Assembly: GCA_902388455.1 (NCBI GenBank)
Contig: CABMPD010000001.1
Location: forward strand, 253,607-317,606
Direction of reading: 5' to 3'
Length of the DNA: 64,000 nucleotides
DNA from: an uncultured Alistipes sp.
GTDB taxonomy: Bacteria > Bacteroidota > Bacteroidia > Bacteroidales > UBA932
Position numbers and translations under genes: made by a program. Below are positions 38,454 through 47,601 of the stretch, piece after piece. Numbering within the stretch: the first letter of the stretch is position 1; each line of letters opens with the position of its first letter. The notes beneath the pieces are model-generated. The model was given only the letters and a program-made list of their open reading frames with translations. It did no database searches and was not told where the DNA came from.

Positions 38454-39134
38454 ATGATACACGTAGAAAACTTAAGCAAGGTGTTCCGCACCGAAGAAAT
38501 CGAAACCGTAGCCCTCAACAACGTCTCCTTCGACATCAAGCAGGGCGAATTCGTAGCCGTCATGGGTCCCTCCGGCTGCGGTAAATCCACCCTCCTCAAC
38601 ATCCTCGGCCTCCTCGACAACCCCACCTCGGGCAAGTACGAGCTCCTCGGCAAGGAAGTCGGCACACTGAAAGAGAAAGAGCGCACCCAGTACCGCAAAG
38701 GCAACATCGGCTTCGTCTTCCAGAGCTTCAACCTCATCGACGAACTGAACGTCTTCGAGAACGTCGAGCTGCCCCTCATCTACATGAAGATCAAGGCCTC
38801 CCAGCGCAAACAGATGGTAAACGACATCCTCAAGCGCATGAACATCGCCCACCGCGCCTCCCACTTCCCCCAGCAGCTCTCCGGAGGTCAGCAGCAGAGG
38901 GTAGCCATCGCCCGCGCCGTCATCGCCAACCCCAAGCTCATCCTCGCCGACGAGCCCACCGGTAACCTCGACTCCAAGAACGGCAAAGAGGTAATGGAAC
39001 TCCTCACCGAGCTCAACCGCGAAGGCACCACCATCCTCATGGTAACCCACTCCATCAAGGACTCCAGCTACGCCCAGCGCGTCATCAACCTCTTCGACGG
39101 AAACATCGTCACCGACGTCAAGAACGAACTCTAG
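38454..39134 (+). CDS. ABC exporter ATPase, MacB/LolD type (copy 1)
   Basis: 226 residues. Walker A GPSGCGKST (about 38-46), Q-loop GFVFQSFNL, signature LSGGQQQRVAIARA, Walker B LILADEPTGNLDS, and H-loop MVTHS. It powers the tripartite exporter encoded by the five genes before it and is their last member; a hairpin terminator follows. An almost identical copy lies at 42181-42861: the proteins are identical, and I saw one silent change (codon 10) and a different stop codon (TAG here, TAA there). Confidence 0.96.
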   Translation: MIHVENLSKVFRTEEIETVALNNVSFDIKQGEFVAVMGPSGCGKSTLLNILGLLDNPTSGKYELLGKEVGTLKEKERTQYRKGNIGFVFQSFNLIDELNVFENVELPLIYMKIKASQRKQMVNDILKRMNIAHRASHFPQQLSGGQQQRVAIARAVIANPKLILADEPTGNLDSKNGKEVMELLTELNREGTTILMVTHSIKDSSYAQRVINLFDGNIVTDVKNEL

Positions 39135-39165
39135 AACTCAAGTCTGATCTCATAACACATTCACC

Positions 39166-39204
39166 GGCCGGCCGCAGGTACATATCCTGGGGCCGGCCTT
39201 TTTT
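39166..39204 (+). terminator. Intrinsic terminator after the export operon
   Basis: Stem GGCCGGC (39166-39172) plus CAGG pairs with CCTG plus GCCGGCC (39192-39198), separated by a two-base internal mismatch, with a 7-nt loop and six T residues (39199-39204). Confidence 0.88.
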
Positions 39205-39274
39205 CACCGACAAGTTCCCTCTCTTTTTCCAGCCTTCCTTACTTCTGATTTTTGAAATAATTCTGCCAGCAGAT

Positions 39275-39306
39275 TTTCAGAGTTTCAATAATTATTCGTA
39301 CCTTTG
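39275..39306 (+). promoter_or_regulatory. Candidate promoter of the BACON lipoprotein gene
   Basis: TACCTTTG at 39299-39306 fits TAnnTTTG; TTTC at 39275-39278 (consensus TTTG) lies 20 bp upstream. The ATG is at 39368. Confidence 0.5.
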
Positions 39307-39367
39307 ACACAAGATGCGCCACTGAAGTTTTACCGATGATACTTACATTCACTATAAATAAGCCAAA

Positions 39368-40447
39368 ATGAAAAGATTAAGAATTACGGCCGCAATGGCA
39401 ATCACAGCCCTTCTTCTGGCTGGCTGTGATAAAGAAGAACAGAAGTTACCAGATCCCATCATCAACGTTGACAATGAGGCCGTCATAGAGCTTCCTCCCG
39501 CAGGGGGAACTGCCAGTTTCGCCTACAGTATAGAAAACTCTGTAGAAAACGGCTATCTCACTGCAGAACCGTCCGAGTCTGACACATGGATGAGCGATTT
39601 CACTATTACCGATAGCGAGGTCAGTTTCAGTGTCGAGGCCAATGAGACTGAAGAGTCCCGCGAGGGCACTATATCGCTCATATACACTTACGGCGAAAAC
39701 AAGACCGTCAATGCCGTAGTAAATGTATCCCAGCAGCCGGGTGAAGAGCCTGTACCCACAATCACCATTACCACAGAAGATCCCTTGACTCTGGCCGCGG
39801 ACGGAGGTTCATATACCATTGAGTACGAAATCACAGACCCCACTGAGGATGGAAGCATATCTGCGGACGCAGGGGATGCCGGTTGGATTACAGACATCAA
39901 CTGCGATACAGAAGGGGTCATAACTTTCAGCGTAGCCGCAAATGACACTGACGGGGAAAGACAGGCTACAATCACGGTAACATACACTTACAACGGAACT
40001 GAGACTGTCAGCGAGTCCATCGATGCCGTACAGGAGGCAAACGAACCGCCCGTTCAGGGATATGACTACGAATACGTGATGTTATACCGGTCGATTGTCT
40101 TATATCCAGGCTCTCCCAACAATTACTACATTAAAATGTCAAGCGATCCCGATGGAGACCCCTATGGAGCGGCAACCTATACTCTGGATCTCTATGCTGA
40201 AAGCAGCAGTTCTACGCCTCCTGCCGGCACATACACAATAACAGCGAACGGAGGAGCAGATATGACTGCCAGTTCAGGATACACTTCTGTAAAGATACTG
40301 GAGGAATCAGGCAATACCATTCTGAACTGTAAGATAGCGGAAGGAACCATAACCATAACATACGAAGGAGACACCATGATTATGGATGCTGTTTTAACTG
40401 ACGCGGAAGGAAATACCCACCATGTGACATATAACGCCGCCTCATAA
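39368..40447 (+). CDS. BACON-domain lipoprotein
   Basis: 359 residues. Lipoprotein signal with lipobox LLAGC (Cys at about 20), then two BACON-type beta-sandwich domains (about 30-125 and 130-225) sharing the pattern G-G-x-x-x-x-x-Y-x-I ... W-[MI]-x-[DN] ... V-x-x-N-x-[TE]-x-x-x-R-x-[GA]-x-I. A third C-terminal domain (about 230-359) is of unknown type. It is probably surface-exposed and binds glycan or protein. It has its own promoter and terminator, and stands between the two halves of the first duplicated unit (ATPase copy 1 and PfkB copy 1). Confidence 0.82.
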   Translation: MKRLRITAAMAITALLLAGCDKEEQKLPDPIINVDNEAVIELPPAGGTASFAYSIENSVENGYLTAEPSESDTWMSDFTITDSEVSFSVEANETEESREGTISLIYTYGENKTVNAVVNVSQQPGEEPVPTITITTEDPLTLAADGGSYTIEYEITDPTEDGSISADAGDAGWITDINCDTEGVITFSVAANDTDGERQATITVTYTYNGTETVSESIDAVQEANEPPVQGYDYEYVMLYRSIVLYPGSPNNYYIKMSSDPDGDPYGAATYTLDLYAESSSSTPPAGTYTITANGGADMTASSGYTSVKILEESGNTILNCKIAEGTITITYEGDTMIMDAVLTDAEGNTHHVTYNAAS

Positions 40448-40514
40448 TAAACTGCGATTACTCCGGATCTCCGGAAACCAACAATCCCGTACAAGACAGG
40501 TACGTGAGAACAAG

Positions 40515-40546
40515 GACGGCCGCACAAAAGCGGCCGTCTTTCTTTT
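40515..40546 (+). terminator. Intrinsic terminator after the BACON lipoprotein gene
   Basis: Perfect 9-bp stem GACGGCCGC/GCGGCCGTC (40515-40523 and 40530-40538), loop ACAAAA, then TTTCTTTT. The rest of the 270-bp gap to the PfkB stop shows no gene. Confidence 0.88.
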
Positions 40547-40718
40547 CAGACACCATCAATAGGATGTGAGATTTTTCAAGGTTCAGATGGAACCACATTT
40601 TCCCTTTTACCATTACATCACGATCAGAAAACTCCCATTGTATCCCCTGCATTCCCCTGGCGATCTGAACCGGGTATTTTCACATAAACCCATATACATC
40701 AACAAGATACCACAATCG

Positions 40719-41777
40719 CTAAAGTTCAGATAGCCCCATGACAACCTCTTCTGTCCCCGAACGCATGGACCGGAGATCCTCAGGTAGAGGCGGCATTGCC
40801 CCTTGACAGGTACATACGTAGGCAGAGACATTTACTGCAAGACGGTGCGCGTCCGGAATAGGCAGACCGCGGATCAGGGCAGATGTGAACGCAGCCGTAA
40901 AAGAGTCCCCAGCACCGACAGTATCAGCCACTACCACCTTCGGTGTCCCGATAAAGGAAACATCCCGGCCAATGGATGAAAACACATAGCTTCCACGCAC
41001 GCCACAGGTCAGAATCAGGATTTTCAAACCGTACCGCTGCATGATATCTCTGCACAAGGAGAGGATATCATCTCCTGACAGAGAAAGCATTCCGGAAAGG
41101 ACAGCGAGTTCCTCATCGTTAATCTTCAAGACATTGCACTGGCTCAGAGCATGGAGGACAATGTCACGGCCATAGAACTGCTGGCGAAGATTGATATCGA
41201 GTATACGCCAATATCCTTCCACACGGGGAACCGCATCGACAAATTCGGAAATAGTACGTCTTGACACAGGACTGCGGCGGGAGAGAGTTCCGAAGCACAC
41301 AGCTCTGGTCCGGGAAGCAAGCTGCCTCAGAGCCGGAGTCCATGAAATAGAGTCCCATGCCACCGGCATCCGGATATCGTATTGAGGGACGCCGGCTGCA
41401 TCCAGCCTGATGTCTACGGTACCGGTCGGAGAATCAACTTTATCAATCAAGGTATAGAATCCTCCGGAAACAAGCCATGATGTCACCGATTTCACCGGCA
41501 GCCCTGATTTCACCGGCAGCCCTGATTCCGCTGAATACCAGCTCCCATCTGACCGATCAGACTCAGAATCCGGAAATGGATGAGTTGACATGGCTTCCAG
41601 TTCCCTTACAGCCGCATCCCCGGCCTCATCTCTTCCGACTGCGCTGACAACCACGGACTTCAGTCCAAACTGAGACACATGATAAGCAAAATTGGCAGGT
41701 GCTCCGCCCAGCCTGCGTCCATCGGGCAGAACATCCCAAAGCAGCTCACCTATTCCGACTATATACTCTGTTTTCAT
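40719..41777 (-). CDS. PfkB family sugar kinase (copy 1)
   Basis: 352 residues of ribokinase/fructokinase fold. N-terminal GIGELLWDVLPDGRRLGGAPANFAYH (split as GIGELLWDVLPDG and RRLGGAPANFAYHVSQFG) with the GG switch; C-terminal ATP/anion-hole motif VADTVGAGDSFTAAF with the catalytic Asp. It phosphorylates a sugar, fructose being the best guess from the fructokinase-like N-terminus. Compared with copy 2 it has extra residues near 85-100 caused by an 18-bp tandem duplication (41488-41505 and 41506-41523) that gives SGLPVKSGLPVKS. It is clearly homologous to copy 2 (43371-44345) but diverged throughout. Confidence 0.9.
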   Translation of the reverse strand: MKTEYIVGIGELLWDVLPDGRRLGGAPANFAYHVSQFGLKSVVVSAVGRDEAGDAAVRELEAMSTHPFPDSESDRSDGSWYSAESGLPVKSGLPVKSVTSWLVSGGFYTLIDKVDSPTGTVDIRLDAAGVPQYDIRMPVAWDSISWTPALRQLASRTRAVCFGTLSRRSPVSRRTISEFVDAVPRVEGYWRILDINLRQQFYGRDIVLHALSQCNVLKINDEELAVLSGMLSLSGDDILSLCRDIMQRYGLKILILTCGVRGSYVFSSIGRDVSFIGTPKVVVADTVGAGDSFTAAFTSALIRGLPIPDAHRLAVNVSAYVCTCQGAMPPLPEDLRSMRSGTEEVVMGLSEL

Positions 41778-41809
41778 GACTTACAACAAATTATCATTAG
41801 GTATGTACT

Positions 41810-42139
41810 TCAGCACCCTAACCCAGGCACCACCTCACTATCCACCCACTCGCACAGCAACTGATCCGGAACCAGCAGACGTCCATGGCCTCTCTCATAT
41901 TTCAGGCAACTGTCCAAATCCGTATCACTCCCTTCAACAGTACTGAGTGTCACAGGTGCAACTGAAGCATTCTCATCTGTCTGCTCCTTCTCCCACTTAG
42001 GGCCGGAATATCTGGTGATAAAATACATAAACCTGCCAGAAGTTCCAAACAGAGTTTCCACCATACCTGCATCCGCACTTGCTCTTGCCACCGGTATCGC
42101 ATCTGCACCTGTACCTGCACTGCCGGGAGTCACTCTCAT
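41810..42139 (-). pseudogene. Fragment of a RAYT-like transposase C-terminal region
   Basis: A minus-strand stretch of about 85 codons is homologous to the middle-to-C-terminal part of the intact transposase at 44424-45434: ETLFGTSGRFMYFITRYSGPKWE (split as ETLFGTSGRFMYF and RYSGPKWEKEQ) and LLVPDQLLCEW. The HUH catalytic domain and both ends are gone. It occupies the same position relative to PfkB copy 1 as the intact gene does relative to PfkB copy 2, so it is a relic of a segmental duplication. Confidence 0.8.
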
Positions 42140-42180
42140 AACATTTTAAAACAAGATAAACCAATTAATTATAAACCGTT

Positions 42181-42861
42181 ATGATACACGTAGAAAACTT
42201 AAGCAAGGTATTCCGCACCGAAGAAATCGAAACCGTAGCCCTCAACAACGTCTCCTTCGACATCAAGCAGGGCGAATTCGTAGCCGTCATGGGTCCCTCC
42301 GGCTGCGGTAAATCCACCCTCCTCAACATCCTCGGCCTCCTCGACAACCCCACCTCGGGCAAGTACGAGCTCCTCGGCAAGGAAGTCGGCACACTGAAAG
42401 AGAAAGAGCGCACCCAGTACCGCAAAGGCAACATCGGCTTCGTCTTCCAGAGCTTCAACCTCATCGACGAACTGAACGTCTTCGAGAACGTCGAGCTGCC
42501 CCTCATCTACATGAAGATCAAGGCCTCCCAGCGCAAACAGATGGTAAACGACATCCTCAAGCGCATGAACATCGCCCACCGCGCCTCCCACTTCCCCCAG
42601 CAGCTCTCCGGAGGTCAGCAGCAGAGGGTAGCCATCGCCCGCGCCGTCATCGCCAACCCCAAGCTCATCCTCGCCGACGAGCCCACCGGTAACCTCGACT
42701 CCAAGAACGGCAAAGAGGTAATGGAACTCCTCACCGAGCTCAACCGCGAAGGCACCACCATCCTCATGGTAACCCACTCCATCAAGGACTCCAGCTACGC
42801 CCAGCGCGTCATCAACCTCTTCGACGGAAACATCGTCACCGACGTCAAGAACGAACTCTAA
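42181..42861 (+). CDS. ABC exporter ATPase, MacB/LolD type (copy 2, no permease neighbour)
   Basis: 226 residues, identical in protein sequence to 38454-39134, and at nucleotide level differing, as far as I could see, at one silent site and the stop codon. Short flanks are also shared: AAACCGTTATGATACACG upstream and CAAGTCTGATCTCATAACAC downstream. No permease or adaptor is adjacent, so it may supply extra ATPase to the same exporter, or simply be kept by gene conversion. A hairpin terminator follows. An assembly artefact from a near-identical repeat should be excluded. Confidence 0.93.
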   Translation: MIHVENLSKVFRTEEIETVALNNVSFDIKQGEFVAVMGPSGCGKSTLLNILGLLDNPTSGKYELLGKEVGTLKEKERTQYRKGNIGFVFQSFNLIDELNVFENVELPLIYMKIKASQRKQMVNDILKRMNIAHRASHFPQQLSGGQQQRVAIARAVIANPKLILADEPTGNLDSKNGKEVMELLTELNREGTTILMVTHSIKDSSYAQRVINLFDGNIVTDVKNEL

Positions 42862-42887
42862 ATCTCAAGTCTGATCTCATAACACCC

Positions 42888-42936
42888 GGCCGGGCGCAGC
42901 AGGACCACCATCCTCCGCGCCCGGCCTTTCCTTTCC
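42888..42936 (+). terminator. Intrinsic terminator after ATPase copy 2
   Basis: Perfect 10-bp stem GGCCGGGCGC (42888-42897) / GCGCCCGGCC (42917-42926) with a 19-nt loop, followed by a T/C-rich tract. Confidence 0.82.
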
Positions 42937-43034
42937 CATCCACAGCACCCATTCCTCCCCACACCCTCTGTGTCTGTTATCCCGGATCTGTCATTATCCA
43001 CCTGATTCTACAGCATTTGCGCACTCTCTTCCTA

Positions 43035-43232
43035 CTACAGACTGGGAGCAATACTTCCCAGTCTGTAGCGCTAACAATCGCCATAAAGCACTAACCTTTA
43101 GCATTTTATATCAAATAGACAAAAACAGACTCACAAAGGATTAAATACCCGAAAAGCTCCGAATACGCACTACAGCATCCTCTGTGGCTGATAACGGGAG
43201 ACAGATGCCCCAGAGTCCCCTCCAGTCTGTTT
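43035..43232. repeat. REP-like repeat cluster A (ACAGACT/AGTCTGT)
   Basis: Four exact copies of ACAGACT or its complement lie at 43037, 43060, 43125 and 43226. The first two form a perfect 13-bp hairpin, CTACAGACTGGGA (43035-43047) with TCCCAGTCTGTAG (43056-43068), ending in GTAG. This accounts for most of the gene-free stretch 42937-43370. The same 7-mer recurs in cluster B on the other side of the PfkB-transposase pair. Confidence 0.75.
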
Positions 43233-43370
43233 TGAGAAATATCGAACAACTTTCAGAACCACAGCGGCTTATGCCGGAATGCAAATTACAGACACTGGGA
43301 GAGGGGGGAGGGGGAAAAAGAAGATCGTGAATTGCGGGCAGCAGAAGCCAGTCCGATGGAGAAAGCATCG

Positions 43371-44345
43371 TCACTGGCCCCAGTTCCCGCGGAGGGTGTC
43401 GGGCAGGACGGGCATGGCCCCGTTGCAGGTGCAGACGTAGGCGGAGACGTCGACGGCGAGCCGGTGGGCTTCGAGCGGGGAGCGTCCGTGGATCAGGGCT
43501 GCGGTGAAAGCAGCTGTGAATGAGTCGCCTGCGCCAACGGTGTCGGCGACTTTCACATGCGGGGTCTCGAGGAATGAGGGTGTCCCGGAGGTGGAGGAAA
43601 ATACGTAGCTGCCCTGCACTCCGCAGGTAAGAATCAGGAACCTCAGGCTGAACTGCCGGAGGAGCTGGAGGCATTTTTCCTGAGCTGTTGCTCCTGGGAT
43701 GGAGAGCATTCCGGAGAGGACGGTCAGCTCTTCGTCATTGATCTTAAGAATGTTACACTGTTCCAATGCTTCTAAAATGATGTCGCGGGAGTAGAAATGC
43801 TGCCGCAGGTTGATGTCGAGGATGCGCCACTGCCCTTCCCCGCGGGGGACGGCGTTCACGAAGTCGGAGATGGTACGGCGGGAGACGGGGGAGCGGCGGG
43901 CGAGGGTACCGAAGCAGACGGCGCGGGTCCGGGATGCAAGCTGCTGCAGTTCAGGCGTGAATGGGATATTGTCCCAGGCGGCGGGCATGCGGATGTCGTA
44001 CTGCGGCACTCCGGAGGGGTCGAGCCGGATGTCGACGGTGCCGGTGGGGAAGGCTACGCGGGAGAGCATTGTCCGGAATCCGGAGGAAGTGCTTTCGCAG
44101 GGTATGCCACCGCCCCCGGATGCCGGTTCTCGGAGCGCACTGGCTTCTTTGGGTGCTCGGGCGTTCAGTTCCCGGATTACCGCGTCCCCTGCCTCTTCGC
44201 GTCCGACAGCGCTGACTGCCACCGAATTGAGACCGAATTGCGATACGTGATATGCGAAGTTTGCCGGGGCTCCGCCGAGCCTGCGCCCTTCCGGAAGCAT
44301 GTCCCAGAGGATTTCACCGATGCCGACGATGTATTCTATTTTCAT
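43371..44345 (-). CDS. PfkB family sugar kinase (copy 2)
   Basis: 324 residues from ATG 44345, which aligns with the start of copy 1 (MKIEYIVGIGEILWDMLPEG, 20 residues); the open frame reaches 44423 but the added residues come from a tandem repeat. It has the same ribokinase-fold motifs as copy 1: RRLGGAPANFAYHVSQFG, INDEELTVLSGML, VADTVGAGDSFTAAFTAAL. It is a probable fructokinase-like enzyme. It follows the transposase gene on the same strand, in the same arrangement as copy 1 and the transposase relic. Confidence 0.9.
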   Translation of the reverse strand: MKIEYIVGIGEILWDMLPEGRRLGGAPANFAYHVSQFGLNSVAVSAVGREEAGDAVIRELNARAPKEASALREPASGGGGIPCESTSSGFRTMLSRVAFPTGTVDIRLDPSGVPQYDIRMPAAWDNIPFTPELQQLASRTRAVCFGTLARRSPVSRRTISDFVNAVPRGEGQWRILDINLRQHFYSRDIILEALEQCNILKINDEELTVLSGMLSIPGATAQEKCLQLLRQFSLRFLILTCGVQGSYVFSSTSGTPSFLETPHVKVADTVGAGDSFTAAFTAALIHGRSPLEAHRLAVDVSAYVCTCNGAMPVLPDTLRGNWGQ

Positions 44346-44370
44346 GACTTGATTGACCGAATCTGATTTT

Positions 44371-44416
44371 ACTGCGAATATACTGAAAACATCACTGCGA
44401 ATATACTGAAAACATC
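44371..44416. repeat. 23-bp perfect tandem duplication
   Basis: Two identical 23-bp units (44371-44393 and 44394-44416; each begins ACTGCGAATATACTG) lie between the PfkB copy 2 start and the transposase stop. Confidence 0.95.
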
Positions 44417-44423
44417 CGTCCAT

Positions 44424-45434
44424 TTAGCGGGCCGCCTGAAGTTTTCGGGCCCGGATATCGGAGTTGGGTGTCTGTCCAGCACGTTCTTCATTGTGCGCAG
44501 GGTTACCGTCGGTGCCAGAGGGTCCTGCAGTGGTCTTTGCCCGGAAGTACAGACATCTTTCCGCCTGCTCTTCCGATACTTTCCATCGCGAGCGAAGGGC
44601 CTTGGCTATCTCTGTTCTCTGCTCCCAGTCCAGCTGTGCGAAACTTGTGAGGCCGTAGTGCGGAACTGCTTTTCCGTCAAGCCATTCGCACAGCAGTTGA
44701 TCGGGAATCAACAGGCTGGAGTGGCCTTTCTCATTCTCCATGCAGGCCTCGATGTCGGTACCCTGGCGCTCGACGCTCTGAAGGGTTATGGGCTTGACCG
44801 AACTGTCCTCCTTGCTTTGCTCCTGTTCCCATTTTGGTCCTGAGTATCTTGACAGAAAGTACATCAGCCTGCCGGAAGATGTAAAGAGAGTCTCGGTCAT
44901 CCGGAAATCCACGAAGGTCATCGGGTCGATCATTCCCTCGCGGTCGCTGTTGCTTTTGTACTCATTCGGAGCGGTAGTCGTAACACGCTTGATTACAGGC
45001 GCATGCCCGATGCTGTACAGGGAACCGCTATAAGAAAAATAACATCCGGCAGATGAATACGGGTAGGCAAACGGGTGTCCCACGATTCCGTGATGTACAG
45101 GATTGCGCAGGATGTAGGCTATCAGCGTGACAATGTGCAGGTTGCCGATGGCTTCCTGAACGAAACATGTTGTACGCGGCAGACTGACTCCGTACTTGTG
45201 GAAGTAGTAGTTCGAATAACTGACCTTCAGACTTCTGAAGAACTTCTCGTAGTCATCGGTCATGATTCCGATGTGGTAGTGGTTGGACATCACGGCGAAG
45301 GCAAGTATGCGTATGTGGTATTTATACGCCAGCAGTGCCATGTTGTTGATGAAACGGATGTAGTCCTGGCGGCTTCTGAACATCAGACCCTTCTTGCAGG
45401 ACACGCACAGATGATATACGCAGGTGTTTTTCAT
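44424..45434 (-). CDS. REP-associated tyrosine transposase-like protein (Y1_Tnp, IS200-like HUH)
   Basis: 336 residues from ATG 45434 (MKNTCVYHLCVSCKKGLMF). The Y1 transposase domain (about 1-140) has the HUH motif in AVMSNHYHIGIM and a candidate catalytic Tyr in SLKVSYSNYYFHKYG. A long C-terminal extension (about 170-336) is absent from short IS200 TnpA. It is a single copy with no obvious IS ends but with palindromic repeats on both sides, which fits a RAYT, a domesticated transposase acting on REP elements, rather than a self-moving IS. Assignment to RAYT is inference. Confidence 0.85.
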   Translation of the reverse strand: MKNTCVYHLCVSCKKGLMFRSRQDYIRFINNMALLAYKYHIRILAFAVMSNHYHIGIMTDDYEKFFRSLKVSYSNYYFHKYGVSLPRTTCFVQEAIGNLHIVTLIAYILRNPVHHGIVGHPFAYPYSSAGCYFSYSGSLYSIGHAPVIKRVTTTAPNEYKSNSDREGMIDPMTFVDFRMTETLFTSSGRLMYFLSRYSGPKWEQEQSKEDSSVKPITLQSVERQGTDIEACMENEKGHSSLLIPDQLLCEWLDGKAVPHYGLTSFAQLDWEQRTEIAKALRSRWKVSEEQAERCLYFRAKTTAGPSGTDGNPAHNEERAGQTPNSDIRARKLQAAR

Positions 45435-45722
45435 GATCTGCCCCTCTAATCTTACTTTTGTGTTTAGTGTTAGCAAAGGTAGGCAAATGATTCGGTTTTG
45501 AGAAATACCGGCTGCCAGTTCGGTAAAAAAGTTTGCGTGGTCGAGCGCAATCGACTGAAGGTCAGGGCAGGTCATTTGAAAAATTTTTGGGCGGTCCGGC
45601 TTAGCATGGGCATGCCCAGTCTGGGGATTGTGCCCATGCGGGTACGTCCTTCTTAAGTGTCTGTAATTTTAAAATTTGGCCATCTTTCTGGGAATAAGCA
45701 AGATAAGTAGCACAACCATGCT

Positions 45723-46119
45723 ACAGACTACTTGGTTAAAATGTATGACAGATCGAAAATAGATACGCCGCAATAGCTGTGGAGAGGGTATGGTGTTTTT
45801 GACCTTGTCAGTCTGTATTTCAATAACAGACACATTGCGTTTACACTTAGCGAGTTATGTAAATAACTGCTTTACAGACTTACCGTGTATCAGGGCAGTC
45901 TGTAAAAGGCGAAAAGGACGCAAGCACAAGAAAATCCGGAAGATAACGAAAAATGTGGAATAACAGACTCAGACATACCCTGGGTTCAACTGGGGCTCAA
46001 AGGAGGTTATAACCGCTGTAGAGTGGTTTCTGGAGGAAAGTTCGTATGAGTCTGTATGGCGCTGATTTGCGTAAATAAATGAATTACACGTAGATATAAA
46101 GAAAATGCGCTTACAGACT
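45723..46119. repeat. REP-like repeat cluster B (ACAGACT/AGTCTGT)
   Basis: Seven exact copies at 45723, 45810, 45874, 45897, 45963, 46049 and 46113, in both orientations. The pair at 45871-45906 forms a hairpin (TTTACAGACT/AGTCTGTAAA). The surrounding gene-free stretch 45435-46299 also has a degenerate GCACTGAAG/TGGAGTG-rich tract at about 46150-46275; I see no gene in it. Confidence 0.75.
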
Positions 46120-46299
46120 GTGAGGCGCGTGGAGACAAGAGGCATTCGAGCAGAAGCGCTGGAGTGAAGGGATTGGAGTGGGGCACTGAAGATGATGCAC
46201 TGGAGTGGAGTGCTGAAGATGAGCGCAGATGTAGATGTTCTGGAACGGAAGTACTGGAGCGGAGGCACTGAAGCGAAGACACATGCGCAGGACGATGGC

Positions 46300-46335
46300 A
46301 AAAAACAACCGCCCCGGGCATCAGTCCGGAGCGGT
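46300..46335 (-). terminator. Intrinsic terminator after rpsC
   Basis: On the minus strand ACCGCTCCGG (46335-46326) pairs with CCGGGGCGGT (46317-46308) with one G-U pair, and is followed by TTGTTTTTT. It sits 34 bp past the rpsC stop and ends the ribosomal operon there. Confidence 0.85.
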
Positions 46336-46368
46336 CGGTCAAACAAACAAGTGAGTATTTGGAACGAA

Positions 46369-47136
46369 TTACTCTGCTGTGTTGTCGCGGTTGCCTCCGC
46401 GTCCGCGGCGGTCACGGCGGCGGCCTCCGCGTCCGCGGCGGTCATCACGGCGCTCGCCTGAGCCACCGGTGGGCTTTGCGAATGTGCCTACGTTGGGAGA
46501 CAGATCACGCTTGCCATAGACCTCACCGTTGCAGATCCATACCTTGATACCCAGAACGCCTACCTTGGTGTGGGCCTCGGCGAGTGCGTAGTCGATATCG
46601 GCACGGAAGGTGTGCAGAGGTGTACGGCCCTCCTTGTAGAGCTCCTTGCGGGCCATCTCAGCGCCACCGAGGCGGCCGCTGATGAGGACCTTGATACCCT
46701 CGGCGCCCATACGCATGGTGCTGGCAACTGCCATCTTGATGGCGCGGCGGTATGATACACGGCCTTCCACCTGACGGGCGATGTTGTTGGCTACGATGTT
46801 GGCGTCGAGCTCGGGTCTCTTGACCTCGAAGATGTTGATCTGCACCTCTTTGTTGGTGATCTTGCGGAGCTCCTCCTTCAGTTTGTCGACCTCCTGGCCG
46901 CCCTTGCCGATGATGGCGCCGGGACGGGCTGTGTGGATGGTCACTGTGATGAGCTTGAGAGTCCTCTCGATGACGATCTTGGAGAGGTTGACCTTGGAGA
47001 TACGGGCATTGAGGTACTCACGTATCTTGGAGTCTTCGAGCAGCTTGGCTGCATAGTCATCCCCGCCGTACCAATTGGAGTCCCAGCCGCGGATGATTCC
47101 TATTCTGTTGCTGATAGGGTTGATTTTCTGTCCCAT
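46369..47136 (-). CDS. rpsC: 30S ribosomal protein S3
   Basis: 255 residues. It starts [20 protein letters not shown] (20 residues); a KH domain contains the GxxG loop in [12 protein letters not shown], and the S3 C-terminal domain ends [20 protein letters not shown] (20 residues). An Arg/Gly-rich tail with two DRRGRGG units (from tandemly repeated DNA at about 46385-46450) extends the family core. Normally rplP follows; here a terminator follows instead. Its ATG directly abuts the rplV stop. Confidence 0.97.
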   Translation of the reverse strand: MGQKINPISNRIGIIRGWDSNWYGGDDYAAKLLEDSKIREYLNARISKVNLSKIVIERTLKLITVTIHTARPGAIIGKGGQEVDKLKEELRKITNKEVQINIFEVKRPELDANIVANNIARQVEGRVSYRRAIKMAVASTMRMGAEGIKVLISGRLGGAEMARKELYKEGRTPLHTFRADIDYALAEAHTKVGVLGIKVWICNGEVYGKRDLSPNVGTFAKPTGGSGERRDDRRGRGGRRRDRRGRGGNRDNTAE

Positions 47137-47583
47137 TTATTTTTCCTCCTGATTAGCGGGTTCGTTGTTTACTTCTGCTTTGGCGGGTTTCACTCCGACG
47201 ATGATGGTCACGTGGTTGGAGCGCTTGCGGATACGTCCGGCGCGGCCCTGAGGGGCGGTGCGGATACGCTTGAGGGTAGTGCCCTGTCCGACCATGATGG
47301 TCTGCACGATGACGTTGCCGTCCTCGAGTTCCTTACGGGCACCTTCGTTCTTGGCTTCCCAGTTGGCGATGGCGCTTCTGAGGAGCTTCTCAAGGCGGAT
47401 GGAGGCCTCTCTCTTGGTGTACTTGAGGATATCAAGAGCATGGTTGACCTCAACGCCTCTGATCATGTCAGCGACCAGACGCATCTTGCGGGGCGATGTA
47501 GGAACATCGTTCAGCTTGGCGATCGCTGTTGTCTTCTTTATTTCTTTCAGCCTGTCGGCCATTTCTTTCTTACGAGATCCCAT
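47137..47583 (-). CDS. rplV: 50S ribosomal protein L22
   Basis: 148 residues. The core has the L22 patterns [20 protein letters not shown] (20 residues) and [19 protein letters not shown], lining the exit tunnel. A short acidic C-terminal tail (ANQEEK) is typical for Bacteroidota. It lies between rpsS and rpsC. Confidence 0.97.
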   Translation of the reverse strand: MGSRKKEMADRLKEIKKTTAIAKLNDVPTSPRKMRLVADMIRGVEVNHALDILKYTKREASIRLEKLLRSAIANWEAKNEGARKELEDGNVIVQTIMVGQGTTLKRIRTAPQGRAGRIRKRSNHVTIIVGVKPAKAEVNNEPANQEEK

Positions 47584-47601
47584 TGTGATTCTTTTTAATT
47601 A

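Noticed and set aside
46192..46461. Possible small gene beyond the rpsC end
   Set aside because: It overlaps the rpsC terminator and the Arg/Gly-rich tail of rpsC on the other strand; the translation is low-complexity Ala/Ser/Val.
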